The notes below the pieces were generated by a model. It was given only the letters and a program-made list of their open reading frames with translations. It did no database searches and was not told where the DNA came from. 64,000 nucleotides of DNA from Pterois miles (taxonomy: Eukaryota > Chordata > Actinopteri > Perciformes > Scorpaenidae). A program made the position numbers and the translations under genes. Of the stretch, positions 22,634-35,200 are shown in pieces. The stretch lies in contig CAMQGK010000637.1 in assembly GCA_947000775.1 (NCBI GenBank), positions 9,667,001-9,731,000 on the forward strand, given 5' to 3'. Numbering within the stretch: the first letter of the stretch is position 1; the number at the start of each line of letters is the position of its first letter.

Positions 22634-25600
22634 ATGAGCGTGCCTGTCACTCGCACAAATACCAAGAAAATTCATACTAACGAAGTTGTTCGGCGGCAAC
22701 GGGTTTATGACCACTTGTATGGTAAGTAAACCTACCTAAACACCAGCTAATACGAGCTAGTGCCGTTTGGAAACGTGTTAGCTAAGCTAGTTTAGCTAAC
22801 TCTTTTGGTTGACATCAACTAAGTTGTTTTGTTTTTGTCACAGATCCAGTTTACACTGTGTCATCGGAGGCAGACCATGCCAGGTCCAGCCTCAAGGCCT
22901 ATGCGTCTAAGGACCGACTGGTAGGTTGCGTCGATGTTTGTCCTACAGCAACATATTGGTTGTGTTGCTAACATTGTTATATCATCAAATAATATTCAGG
23001 TTAAAGCCTAGGAAGGTGCTGTAACTATTTTTATTTTACCCAAGTATTAAGGCAAAGGTAATATGTTGGGTGAAACTGTATTATTATGACTACCTTAGTT
23101 TTTTTGCTCTTTAATTTGTGCTACTTATAAATTGAATATAGGATTATATAGAGATTAAATGACAAGATGTTGTTTACAGTATTAGTTAAACCCATCTAGG
23201 AACATCAAAATTTTATTTGCAGAATAGTGCTTTCCCATTTCTTAAAGCTGACAAATACATTTATTAGGAAAGAGCATAGTAAGTTTGCACTGTATATAAT
23301 TAAGTTAACTGAATACATTTTATTTTATTTTACACTATGAACACTGAGCGTAACTCAGAAGCAAGACATAATTTACCCATTTTCTTTTTACGTCTCAATG
23401 ACCCATGGCCGATATTGTCTCAGATATTATTGTGTGCACATTAGAAAAAGGAACCGACTGAATGCCGTGTTGCTAGATCTCAAGAGAGAAACAAGCAACC
23501 AGGTCCATAGAAACAAGCCCAAAAGAAGCAACTCGTTCCCCCCAGAAAGTCCAAAACAAGCAACCTTACCTACCTACCACAGTATGAGAGAGAGGCAGCC
23601 ACTTGTTCACTTCATGTACAGTATATGTATGAATTTATTTTGGATCGCAGACTTAAAGTTGTAGATTTCATTCATTTTTGTATTTCATTTTTAGCTTGTA
23701 ACTTAACATTTATCTTGTTGAACATTTAATTTAATTTTTGTATTTCTACAAAGACGGTGAATCCAATGTCAGTAAGCCTCATTAAAGAGAACAGTGCTGC
23801 CTTTCTTATGTTTTTCAGTGCTAACATTTTGAGCCAGTTCAGCATGATGCGCTTGTATATCAGACTTAAAGTTATGGCAAACTGCCTGTGAATTGTTGGA
23901 GCGAGACTAACTAAAGACTAATTGCTTATTTGAGCAAGCCCAAATAAGCAACTACACTTAAGATACAAGCCCAAAAAAAGCACAACCTGTTGCTACCAAT
24001 ATATTTAAGCGACTTTTCAGGAAAATAAGGCCAAAGTCACATATGATAAGCGGACTTGACTGAGCTCTGATTGAATGTGAAATGCATGAGTTGACTGTAT
24101 TCTTCTCTGTCTTTATCAGAGGAGAGTGCCTGAGTTTGGGTCTATGTTCAGTAACCTGCCACACCACCCACGGTATACCATTCAGCTGGACACTGCAGAC
24201 CCAGTACCAGCCTCTATTGATCGCCGCTGGCGGGGCCACACAGAGCAGCGCAAAGAGGCACTGCAGCAGCTGGCTGGGTAACACAAACACCATTTTAATG
24301 AGCAGCAGCAGTTACTGAGCTGTATCAATTCACAGTTAGCTATGATACTCATTACTAATGTAAACTGTGCCTCATGGCATTATGTTCTTGATAGGGTTAT
24401 TCCATATGGCCCATCATGGCTGAAAAGGGAGGAGTGCCATGTCACCGGAGCTGATCGCTGGAAATACTTTAAACGGTTTGATTAGCCTGCCAGCACATCA
24501 TTGTGTAGCAGTTACTTCAACCTCATATTTTGACAGTTTACAATAAGTTTAAGATAACTGCCGTGCCGCCACAGTTTCCACACTAAATATTGACATGGTG
24601 TCTGAAGTTGCGTTCCATTCTGTTTCCTGTAGCCCTCTGATTCCCTTTGCACAGCAGGTTCCCCCAGATGTGATTTTTGCGTTGCCTAAGTAAGTTCAAT
24701 GGCTCATCTTGCTTCTTTATTTTCCATTTCTGTTGTGCCTTTCTGCTGGTAGTGGGTGCAGCCTCTCATTTTGTCTCATCAGAGAAGACTTTGTATCTAC
24801 TGGTGGAAAGAATGCTGAGCAACAGCCCACCCACTTCACTGTGGGGATCCAGACTGACTACAGGGAAAGTGAAACACAGACAGACCCGTACAGTCCTGAG
24901 TATGTGGTACAGCGTGGGACAACTCCCTCAGAACTCCTGCAACTGGCAGCTTTGACTTGGGGTACCTGATGAGCTGTTCAGAACTTCACCAGTTATAGAC
25001 TATAATGTAAAATTACCTTGTTAAAACCATACATCTCCAGCATTCCCACTACTGATCTCAGCTGAATAGTCTAGCTCTACCTACCAGCTTAGTCTGCTTG
25101 TACCTATAGTGTATTATAATTAGCTTGCCAATGCTTCTCATCTTGCTCTCTGCAAATTACATTTAAACCCTCAAATGACAATTTCCCTCAGGTCGTGGTC
25201 TGCCTGCAGGCCTGGCAGAAGTGGAAATGATACAGCGGGCACGTGCCAAACGAGCTTGGGAGGCCACCCTTCCTCCATTAGATGACCTTAGTCAACTGGA
25301 CAAAAGGAGACGAATGATGGAGGAGATGGAGGTCCAGGAGTGGGCTTTCAGAGAAGGAGAAATCCAGAAGTGAGTGGTGCCGCATCTCAGACATTATACT
25401 TTTTATCCCTAACTGGAAAAGGCATAAATAGAGAAGTAAACCACTACTCGCATAACATGTTGTTAGAGCAGTGTTTAGCACAGATTTGAGCCCCCTGTTA
25501 GTATGCCATGCTATTTGAGAAGTTCTCCCATTGTAAGGGCAGTTTCTGTCATCAAAATGCCACAAATATATACTACTTGTGCCTAGTATACGTCAAACCA

Positions 25601-28600
25601 AGAACAATATGTAGCCTTATCTTGGTGAACCTTTCGTCCCCCTTAATGTCCCTGCTGTCTTTACCATGCAAAGTCTGCCCTTCTACAGTGCTCTCTGTTT
25701 CTGTGGGTGATGGCCAGGTTGCAAGATGCTCGTCTTGCCGTGCTAAAGGACCTCTTGAGGCAGAGAGATGAGGCGCAGAAAGAAGTCACACACGAGAGAC
25801 TCAACCACATATATTCCAAGCACCAAAGAGACAAAGAGATCAAGCTACACAAGATTCACACTGACTACACCAGGTGTAAGACAACCGCCACATGTGCTCT
25901 GATATAATATCCTGATCATAAATGTATTATGCAAGGCTTTATTTCATTTCTACTCATCTGTCTCTTCTTTTTTCATTGTTGTTTTGTCTGTAGCGCTGAG
26001 AAAACTGGAAGCAAAGTGGAGAAATATGGGGGGGAAGATAGAGCGACTTGGCGTTGTCAAAGACCGTACAGATTTTCAGACACGTGCCCCTCGGAGCCTC
26101 AGGGATACATTCACCAACAGGAACACCTGCAACGATGAGTTTAAAAGTCACTACTTAGACACATATGAAGGTCTGAGTCTAAATGTTTTGGACAAGTAGA
26201 ATTGAGATAATTTCCATAGTAGCTTCAGAGACAACAGTATCCCTTTGTCCCTTTGGCAACTTATGACTTTTTGTCAATAATAGGTTTGCAAGAGCTGGAG
26301 GCAGGACCTGCCTCAGTCCTCAAGCCATTAGTGAAAAGACCTCAACCCAAAGTCCATGTCATCAAAAATATGATCAACCCTCCTGTGAGCAGAGCGGTAG
26401 AGCTGATGAAAAAATACAAGGTAAAGCAGGACGAAATACTGATCAGCCATAACATTATGACCCAGTGGTCATAATGTCAGGTGAATTGAATCACACTGAT
26501 AATCTCATTACAATGGCTCGTGACAGTGGGTGGGATATATTAAGGAGCAAGGGAACATTTTGTCCTTGAAGTTGATGTGTTAGAAGTAGAAAAAATGGGC
26601 AAGCATAAGGATGTCAGTGACTTTGATAAGGACCAAATTGTGATGGCTTGATGACTGGGTTAGAGCATCTCCAAAACTGTAGCTCTTGTGGGATGTTCCT
26701 GGTCTGCAGTGGTTAAGACCTACCAAAAGTAGTCCAAGGACAGTACAAGGTCATGGGCAGCAATAGAAGAGCTACTGTAGCTCAGATTGCTGAAAAAGTT
26801 TAATGCTGGTTCTGACAGAAATGTGCAGAACAGGATGTGTCACACTTTGTGGCATATGGGGCTGCATAGCTGCAGACCGGTCAGGATGGCTGTGCTCCAC
26901 AGCCAAGAACGCCTACAATGGGCATGTGAGCATCAGAACTGGACCACAGAGCAATGGCGGAGGGTGGCCTGGTCTGATGAATCATGTTTTATTTTCCATA
27001 GTGTAGGTGGCTGGGTACATGTGCATTGCTTACCTGGGGAAGACATGGTACCAGGATGCACTATGGGAAGAGGGCAGTGGCCTCTTTCAGCAGGATAATG
27101 CACCCTGCCACACTGCAAAAATGGTTCAAGAATGATCTGAGGAATACAACAAGTTGGAGGTGTTGACTTGGCCTCCAAATTCTCCAGATCTCAGTCCAAT
27201 CGAGTATCTGTGGGACATGCTTGGCAAACAAGTCCGATCCATGGAGACCCCACCTGGCAGCTTACACTTAAAGGTTCTGCTACTGATTGGCTTGATGCCA
27301 GATACCACAACATACTTTCAGAGGTCTAGTGGAGTCCATGCCTTGACGGGTCAGGGCAGGTGGTAATAATGTTATGGCTGATGGGTGTATGTTCATTCAA
27401 TTCTACATACGCATGGATTAGCAACTCTGGTTCCACAGGCCCTGAGAGAGGATGACAACAAGCAAGTGGCTGAGAAGTCTTCACGTTTTCTTGTCAAGAG
27501 GGAGAAGCCTGTTCCTCGTCCTGTCACTCCCAGAGTGGAGGCACCGCCAGAGGTCAGCTATTTTTCCTGACTAATTGATACTGACCTTGTTAATTTCATT
27601 TTAATGTTAATTAACTTGTACGTCCTTCATTAGGGTGATGAGGAGATAGAGCTCGCGGTCATCCACTTGCAGAAACTACTGAGAGGACGAAGTATCCAAT
27701 ACAAGGTATGTCTGTTTGCAGTGTGTGTGCGCGGCACATTTGCTTGCATGTCTTTGACTATATTTATACTTACAGAAATGTTTGCATGTGTTTCAAGTTG
27801 TAAGAACGTCTCTATCCACGTCTGTCTGTTGTTGTATAGATGTTTAAGGGCAAGGAGAACCACCTGGATCTCATTCAGGAGCTGAGGACTGTCCATGCCC
27901 TGCAGAGGGAGGAGCAGGAGCTACAGAAAGCCGACAAACAGTTCGTTCTGACCCTTAAAAAACAGAGAGACAACCATAGACACAAGGTGAAGCATACAGA
28001 CACATTCACATACAAAGTTTTACAAACACTAAAACAATGTCATCGCGACTTCTCTCTCCCCTCCCAGGTCTCTCAAGAGAAGGCGTCTCAGGCCGGAGCG
28101 GTAGGTGCAGAGCTCGAACACCTGTTCGACACCTTGTCCAAGGAGCTGATTCATCTCCAGGAGGAGCGCAGGATCCACGCCTTTACACTACTGGCTGAGC
28201 GAGACCGTCGTCTTCGAGAGGCTGAGGAGAGCGGAAGGAGACAGGTGGAGGAGCACAGACGCAGAGAGGAAGATGAGATCTTCAGACAAGTGCGTACATT
28301 TGTCATTGTTTAGCTATGAGTGGAAAGGAAATAGGTATAAGAGAAATGTGTGTGGTGCACAAGTTTTAATGCTTGGCGTGTGTGTCCTTAACACTGTGTC
28401 ACAGGTGGTGCAGGTCCACCAGGAAAGCGTGGATTTGTATTTGGAGGACATCATCTTAGGGACCGTGGAACAGACAGCCGACCAGCAGGCCAGAGAGGAG
28501 ATCCGCAGGAGGGCAAAGGAGGTCAACAACGTTGCTTACGCCATGGAGGAAAGGTAATGGATACCTCAGCTTGTCTGCTAATGTTTTGTATTCAGATATT

Positions 28601-29124
28601 TAAACACGATAATAAACAAAACGAATTTGTTTGTGTGAGTAGCCGAAACAACCTTCAGTCGGAGGAGATTGTGTCAGAGTTGGTGTACAGTTTCCTTATC
28701 CCGGAGATCGAGAAGATCACTGTCAGACAAAGAGGTTTGGGAGATTTTTTTTCAGCTTCCACTGAATTCACACAATGTTATCATAGAATACAACATTAAT
28801 TTATTGAAAAAGAGTTGACAGTATTTGTAACAATTAGAAATGCATGAAAAGACTGTGTGTCTTAAAGTTTGATAAAGTTGAAGGGCAGATTCTTTGCTTA
28901 CTGGTCTAATATGTGATTTCTGTCTCCCAGTGTGCCGCAGGCAGCATAGACACTTGCAGGCAGCTCGCAGCATCATTCAGGGGACTGCTGAGCATTCTGG
29001 GATTCTGGGGGCGTCGCCGCTGAGCTGTCCCTCTGAAAGAGCCTCCAACCGAGTCCTTGACGAGATGATCAGCCAAGTGGAACAGGAGAAGGAGAAGGAA
29101 ACACAGCACATTCAAACTGAGTAG
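22634..29124 (+). CDS. cfap91: Cilia and flagella associated protein 91 (MAATS1/FAP91)
   Basis: Seventeen exons join in phase: 22634-22721, 22844-22920, 24120-24277, 24395-24475, 24633-24689, 24783-24961, 25192-25369, 25718-25875, 25994-26170, 26284-26420, 27439-27552, 27634-27705, 27840-27986, 28068-28289, 28405-28553, 28643-28734 and 28931-29124. The product has 759 codons (human 767). Recognisable family blocks include PEFGSMFSNL, GIQTDYRESETQTDPYSPEY, LTWGRGLPAGLAEVEMIQRA, a long Arg/Glu-rich coiled-coil region (KELIHLQEERRIHAFTLLAE, REAEESGRRQVEEH) and SEEIVSELVYSFLIPEIEK near the C terminus. In the family, FAP91 is an axonemal protein of the calmodulin- and spoke-associated complex at the base of radial spokes and is needed for flagellar beating. 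The exon ending at 25875 uses the donor GTAAGA rather than the overlapping GTGTAA because only it keeps frame. Confidence 0.95.
26439..27387 (+). mobile_element. Decayed Tc1-like transposon inside a CFAP91 intron
   Basis: The ends are inverted copies of ATCAGCCATAACATTAT, with TA at 26437-26438 and 27388-27389. The interior carries transposase relics on the plus strand: a start resembling MGKHKDVSDFDKDQIVMA followed by a stop near 26650, then pieces ending in LTWPPNSPDLSPIEYLWDML (27160-27220), the catalytic C-terminal motif. Frames are interrupted, so it is inactive. It occupies about 93% of the 1018-bp intron between 26420 and 27439. Confidence 0.88.
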
Positions 29125-29196
29125 AGAGGACTAAACATATAAAAAAGTCCTGAGATGCAGTCTGATGTCTGATGATGATTGTTGCTCATTCATATT

Positions 29197-29202
29197 ATTA
29201 AA
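29197..29202 (+). terminator. Candidate CFAP91 polyadenylation signal
   Basis: The common variant ATTAAA lies 73 bp after the stop codon. No AATAAA is nearer. Confidence 0.45.
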
Positions 29203-29589
29203 GTTCATCATAATAATAATTGTGGGTTTATGGTTGATTCTAAGCTTTTCATTATTACTAATTTTATCTAGAATGTACAGTATATTGTCAGCTTTTCAGA
29301 CGGGGTTCAAGTACAAGCTCCATTTCCATCTGAGGATCCAGTTGGGCTGCTGTGGGAGTATGGCGTTCCTAACAGGGCTCTGGACAAAGGCAGATATTAT
29401 AATATAGATATTTGTTAAGTCAGAGCAGGTGTCAGGGGGCCCCTTTTTTATTGGTGCCCCTGCACTCCTTCATGTTTTATATTATTGTAGGGTAGTCAGG
29501 GTAATTCTGAAAGGAATACAATGAAAATTTCAGCAAACCTAAAGATTCAGTAGCCAGAATATTTTTGGCATCATTGGACAAAAATTCAA

Positions 29590-30120
29590 TAATAACCTTT
29601 CAGCATGTTGTAATTCAAGTGTTCTGAGAGAAACTAGACCTCTGCAGCTCCTCATGGCTCTGATTTCAGGCTTTAACAAATGTAGCCCATGAAAAGAGAC
29701 TTGGGCCAATCACAGGTAATCTCAGAGAGAATGATTCTATTGAGCATTCCTATTGGCTGTACTCTGACTGGTGGGTGGTGCTTGGTATTTCCTCAACTGA
29801 TCTCAACACAGCTGCTGGGTCGCAAGCTTCCTCATTTTACAGCTAAACAGTAACTACAAGATGTAATGGACATTACAGTAACAGAATATTGATTCATATT
29901 TGATCAGCGCTGCTTAGTTTGACTGATCGGAGATTGCGAGTGATTGACAGCTGCTCAGACACGGCAGGCTCCAGCTCGGCTCTGATTGGTTGGTTTTCAC
30001 CGGTTTGCGAAATCTTGGAGATGCCTTTAGGAGGAGCACTGGAGCACAACGAAGGAACATGTTTGGGTTTGTTTGTTTTTTCAGATTACGTGTCTCATGC
30101 ACTTCTGTCATGATATTGTG
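29590..30120 (+). repeat. Dispersed repeat E, copy 1
   Basis: It is the inverted, diverged counterpart of about 58040-58570. Shared text includes CCTTTCAGCATGTTGTAAT, GGTATTTCCTCA...TGATCTCAACA and GTGATTGACAGCTGCTCAGA. It is non-coding, and the terminal structure is not resolved. Confidence 0.8.
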
Positions 30121-32251
30121 TCTGTTACATGAAAATAACTTTTTTAAAAATCATATTTGCTCCATTTCTACCCACTGTGGCTTTAAGGAGTTATTTTATT
30201 TTAGTTCAGATATGAAGGAATGTTGTTACAATATGTGCTTTAACTTTAGAAATGACTTTCTCTTTAATTGTATCCACTTTATTAGAAGTACTTCAAATTG
30301 TATATACGTATACTATGTATCATTTTATGAAAACTGAGGAAAATTAGATAATCAATGCATTAAAACACCTACTTACAATGGCTAATCTATATTTATGCAT
30401 TTATTTATTAAAGATGGTACATTTTAAAAGAAAATGATGAAATTATCTAGTGTCCTGTCGTTTCATTGGGTGTGTGACGCCACAGCTCTCTGACCACGCC
30501 CAGCACCGGTGCCGTAATATCACGAATAGACAAGCATCAAAATCTAAACGGCGTCTTTACCGGGTTTTTGCTCACTTTACTTCTGTGAGGCAGAACAGAT
30601 CAGTTGGGCAAATAACTGCAGGGCACAATGCAAAATACTACAGGAAACCTCCTCGCAACAACTGAAAGAAAGGAAAAAGGAAGCCCTAATGGGCATATAT
30701 ACGGTACCTTACCTCACCGAGCTGGGTGGGCGGGGAAGTTACTGCTCTCCTCCCCGCGAGGGCGACGAGCACGGCGCATCAATCACCATCAGTCAATGAA
30801 AATTATAATAATGGTAAATGAAATTCACCACACAGCAGCAATTGTTCAATCACTTTTACTTGAACAGTTATTCTGGGGATTTCTATGGGTGCGTAATGGG
30901 CGATGCCTGCCCCCCTCCACCCGTCCCTGGCGACGGGCCCGTCCCGCGGGCTGCACACAGAAATACGTGCAGCGACGAGCCCGATATCAAGCAACACACA
31001 GACAGCGGGAAGAGCCGATGCCATACTCGATCTCACCTGTTGAGCGTACAGTATGTAGACCCCAAATCCACCGGGACTGACCGCTGAAAGTGGACTGCAG
31101 ACAGCTGTTTGGACATCTGGAATCACCAGATCAGTGGGTGGAATGATCTGGATCAGTGATTGATTAAAAGCAGGCAAAGGAGAGGTAGGAAAAGTAGGTC
31201 TTGTCGGATTATGTAAAGGTTGACAGAGAGTCTCTTTACATGTTTATTGGCAATTTGCTGTGTTGGAAAGATATTACTGTCCACCAACAAAAAATGTATT
31301 AAGCTATTTATTGTGAATCGATGTTTTATCCAATCACTGTCATGATTTAAAGACGCATCACACTGGACCAAGACATACTTTGTACAGTAGGCTACATTAA
31401 ACACACCCTGTGACTGTGGTTTCAATATAATGTCATGCATGGCGTGCAGTATAGGTGATTAATGATTTATATACAATACTTATTGACACTGAAGATGGGC
31501 GACATGTCTGAGACTTCAGGTCTGCCTTTACAACAAGATTACAATTATACTAAACTATTCATCAACATTTGAACCCATTTGTTCATACATAGCCTGCTTA
31601 GCCTACCTGATCAGAGTGGGAGCAGTGTGCCAGATCAAGCATAATGAAGGAAAACTGGAAGAGTGTAAGAGCTGGAGAAAGCTGTGCACCGTTCACTGTA
31701 CTGCAGGGCTGCAGTTTCCAAACACTTCAGAGCAGTTGTATTATTTGAAGCTCTTTCAAGGAGTTTAAAATGGTTCCCACGCTGTGACCGCGTAGCCTCA
31801 GGGGATGGATTACATTAAAAGGCTTTTAAAAATCTCAGCTAAGCCTTCATTCATACCCAGTTATGCGTCACTGCACCTTGATTCAAGGATATAACGTATA
31901 TAATGTATAAAAGATTCTGCATCCATTTCTTGTGTGTTCAGCCCCAACACTGTCCACCTATCCTGATATTTGAGGATAAGAGCATCACCGCACGTTATTG
32001 CAGATCACATGTCTTCTGTAAATGACTTGTGATAGCTATGGTAAAACAAAAAAACACAAAAAACTGAGGCAATTGTTTTGCAGGAACCAGTAAGCTTAAT
32101 GTCACAGAGTTGTTTGTGCTTGTGGTCGTCAATGCTAAAACCTCACTTGCCCACAAACCATGCCGCTTCCTCCAGAAACACTTTTGCACTTGAAATGAAT
32201 CAACATGCAGTAACCAACGCCAAAATTATTCAATCATCCTCACAGGTGAGA
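30121..32251. other. CFAP91-NR1I2 spacer with a GC-rich segment
   Basis: The stretch 30465-31085 is markedly more GC- and CpG-rich than the AT-rich flanks. It lies upstream of the first recognised NR1I2 coding exon, so it could hold the promoter and a non-coding first exon (inference). The open frames there (150 codons plus, 124 codons minus) resemble no known protein. Confidence 0.4.
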
Positions 32252-35200
32252 ATGAGTGGAGAGGACACTGGAGTGCAGAGCACCCGAGAAGCACTCACAA
32301 GGCAGGGTGACGTGGACGAGGATGAGGAAGGAAAGGTGACAGAGGATGAGGAGCCCAGATCCTGCGGTGTCTGTGGAGATCTGGCCAAGGGTTACCACTT
32401 CAATGCCTTGACGTGTGAAGGCTGCAAGGGCTTCTTCAGGTGAGGTTGTTTGCTCTTTTTCTCCATCACACACATGCTTCTCACACATCCCAGCCTGGTG
32501 ACAACATGCTCATCACTTTTCTTGACTATAACCATGTAGACTTGAAACCAATAAAACTCACCCAGAAATCATCATTAAGGCAGATTTACAGTTTTCTTCT
32601 GCTGCTTAAGTACAATTACTGGAACAGTTACTGAAAAGCAAGTACAATCATCACATTAATTCAGTTGAATTCAGTTGAGTACAACTTATTTATGCAGCAG
32701 CTTGTAACCCAGATCAACAGATACAAGTAAGTAGTACACAAACCACTGAGGCTAAATGAAAGCAGAAAAAAAAAATCAGAGATGTAATGTTTATGACAAC
32801 ACACTAACACTGGTACATGAGACACAATGGGCCTTTCTCAAACCTCCCCCTACACCCTCTCCTTGCCGTCTTCCACTCCATTTCGTTCACATGGAGGGTC
32901 CGCCATGTTAAGTGCCATCCCAAACCATTTAGCAGGGAGTAGGATGTGTAACCCTCTAAACAAGTGTTCCAGTTCCCTGCAACTAAACGGAAACTGCTCA
33001 AATTGAGACAGACTGACTGTAAGATAGATTGTATTTAGGAACAAATCTACCCTTGTCTAGTCTAGAAAACAGTAGACATGTTCATTTGATTTTAAACTGT
33101 TCTATATTTACGTGGACTGTTGCAAAAAGCAAGCAGCTTAGAGCATTAGAGTTAAATGTTTACAAAAAAAGAAAAGAAATGCCATCACAGATGCATGGAA
33201 GTTTGTTTTAATTTTTTAATTTTTAATTTAAATTTTTTTTGGGTGCTTCATTCAGCTGTGAGTGTGGCTACAAACAGTGTCCCGGAGTGGGAGTGGGGAG
33301 GGTCCAGTTTGAGAAAAGTCCAGTGACTACAACCCCAACACATGTACCAACCCCCCTGAACCAATTCTGCTGATAGTATGTCGAAAAATGTCATGAAAAA
33401 AGTCATAGTATAGTATGTCAAGAAACATCATGGAAAACAGATTTGTGTTGTTCTGCGTGTTTGTGCATATAGTTCTGAGAATATGAGGTTTGCAAATATT
33501 GAAAGAACTGTAAAAACTCAGTTTTTTCACCGTATGGCTCACATGGTTCATAGGATCTGATTCTGTTTGAACCAGTTAAACACTGCTGTGTTCAATCTAC
33601 AACACTTTGACTTGTCTACTTTTCTAATGATATCATCTGGGTTTGACTTTTTCAGAGACATCGTTAATGTAGCTTAAATACAGGAATATTTTGACCAAAC
33701 ACAAAAGTCGGTTGTACTGCGCGCAGATGAAAATATTTATTTCACTCCACGTGGTAAAAATCAGTAAAAACATTCATGCATTTTCAAATCAATGATTGCA
33801 TTTGCACTGAAAATCAGCACCGACTCTGAACAGACGAAAGTACCTAAAGACAGCAAAAATATTTTTGAAAAGACAAAAAAAAAGAAAACCTGAATTACAG
33901 CTTTGTTTTGTTTTTTAATAGCTAATATACATTTACAGGCCCCACTATGATACATTGGCTTCCATTGCTGCTGTGAACAGGTCCTCACCTGTGGTCTTTG
34001 TATAGCGATTACATCCTGATTGAGTTGACAGTCACACAGTCAGGTGTTCGGCCAGGTGGTGCCTGCTATGGCCAGTTGGGTGTGTTATTTCAAATGGTAG
34101 TGTTTTGAATTGGCAAACAAGCATCTTTATTTCAGCTTCCTGTATCTTACGTAGAGAACCATGTGAAGTATGTTGTACAAAGTGTTATGTTGAATTGCAA
34201 ATCTGGTGCAAAGCAGAAACATAAATGAAATAGAGATTTCAATAATTGTGTTTTATGTGTCATTTTAGTGTGTTAGCAATGATAAAATCTATACTGGTTA
34301 TCTCTGTGTTCACATTCAACCTCTCAGCGTGATGCTTTCTATGATGTTATCATTAGTATTAGATAATACTTCATTTGCATATATAAAAATAACATTTCAG
34401 AAAACTTGTAATACAAAAAAGACAACTGGTTAAGTTTTATGATCATGTGTATATTGTTTTTGTTACACTACTCACCTGTAGTGTCTTTCCTTAAACGAAG
34501 ATGACATGAACAGTAACTGTATTGTACTTTAAATATAATATAGTATATAGTATATATAGTCCTTTCTCTCTTACACACTAAAGAGCAAACCTGAATCCTA
34601 TTTACAGTGTTCAAGCTGTGATTTCTAAGTCATCTGATTGGTCACAGGTGTTTTCACAGGTGGATTCTGCGTGCAGGTGATTGATAATTGAGTCCATGTA
34701 TTTCAGTGGCAGAGTTAAGCAAACACCAGGCTTTTAGTTTTGAATGTGTCTAATGGAGCCTTCAAGAGGGGTCATATAGATGGGAAGTTGTGTTCACGAT
34801 GTGCGTGCAGTTCAAGTGGTTAAGTCATGAAGCACACCGCTGCCAAGCAACGGTAATATTAACGTTACTGTCTGTGTCTAGAAGCCACCCAGGCTAACAT
34901 TTAGTGAGCTAGTAACATAACGAAGGAAATGCAAACGCATAATGACAGAGAAAGATGAGGTTGTTGAGAATATCATTTTCCTCAGACATAAAATCACCAA
35001 GAAAAACAATACATGACTAAAATTACAATATGCTGTACAATATTAACTATTAACGCCAAGAAATGAACTTCCATGGGCTCCACCATTTCTCACAACATCA
35101 ACAAACACGTCACAAATCGTGAACTCAGAGCTTTCAGAAACTTTCCGGGGGGGCATTTATATGGACTAACTCGTAAACACGATCAACACAGTTTTTGTGT

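Noticed and set aside
30628..31177. 150-codon plus and 124-codon minus frames in the GC-rich segment
   Set aside because: GC-rich DNA yields long open frames by chance; there are no domains, and the splice context does not fit either.
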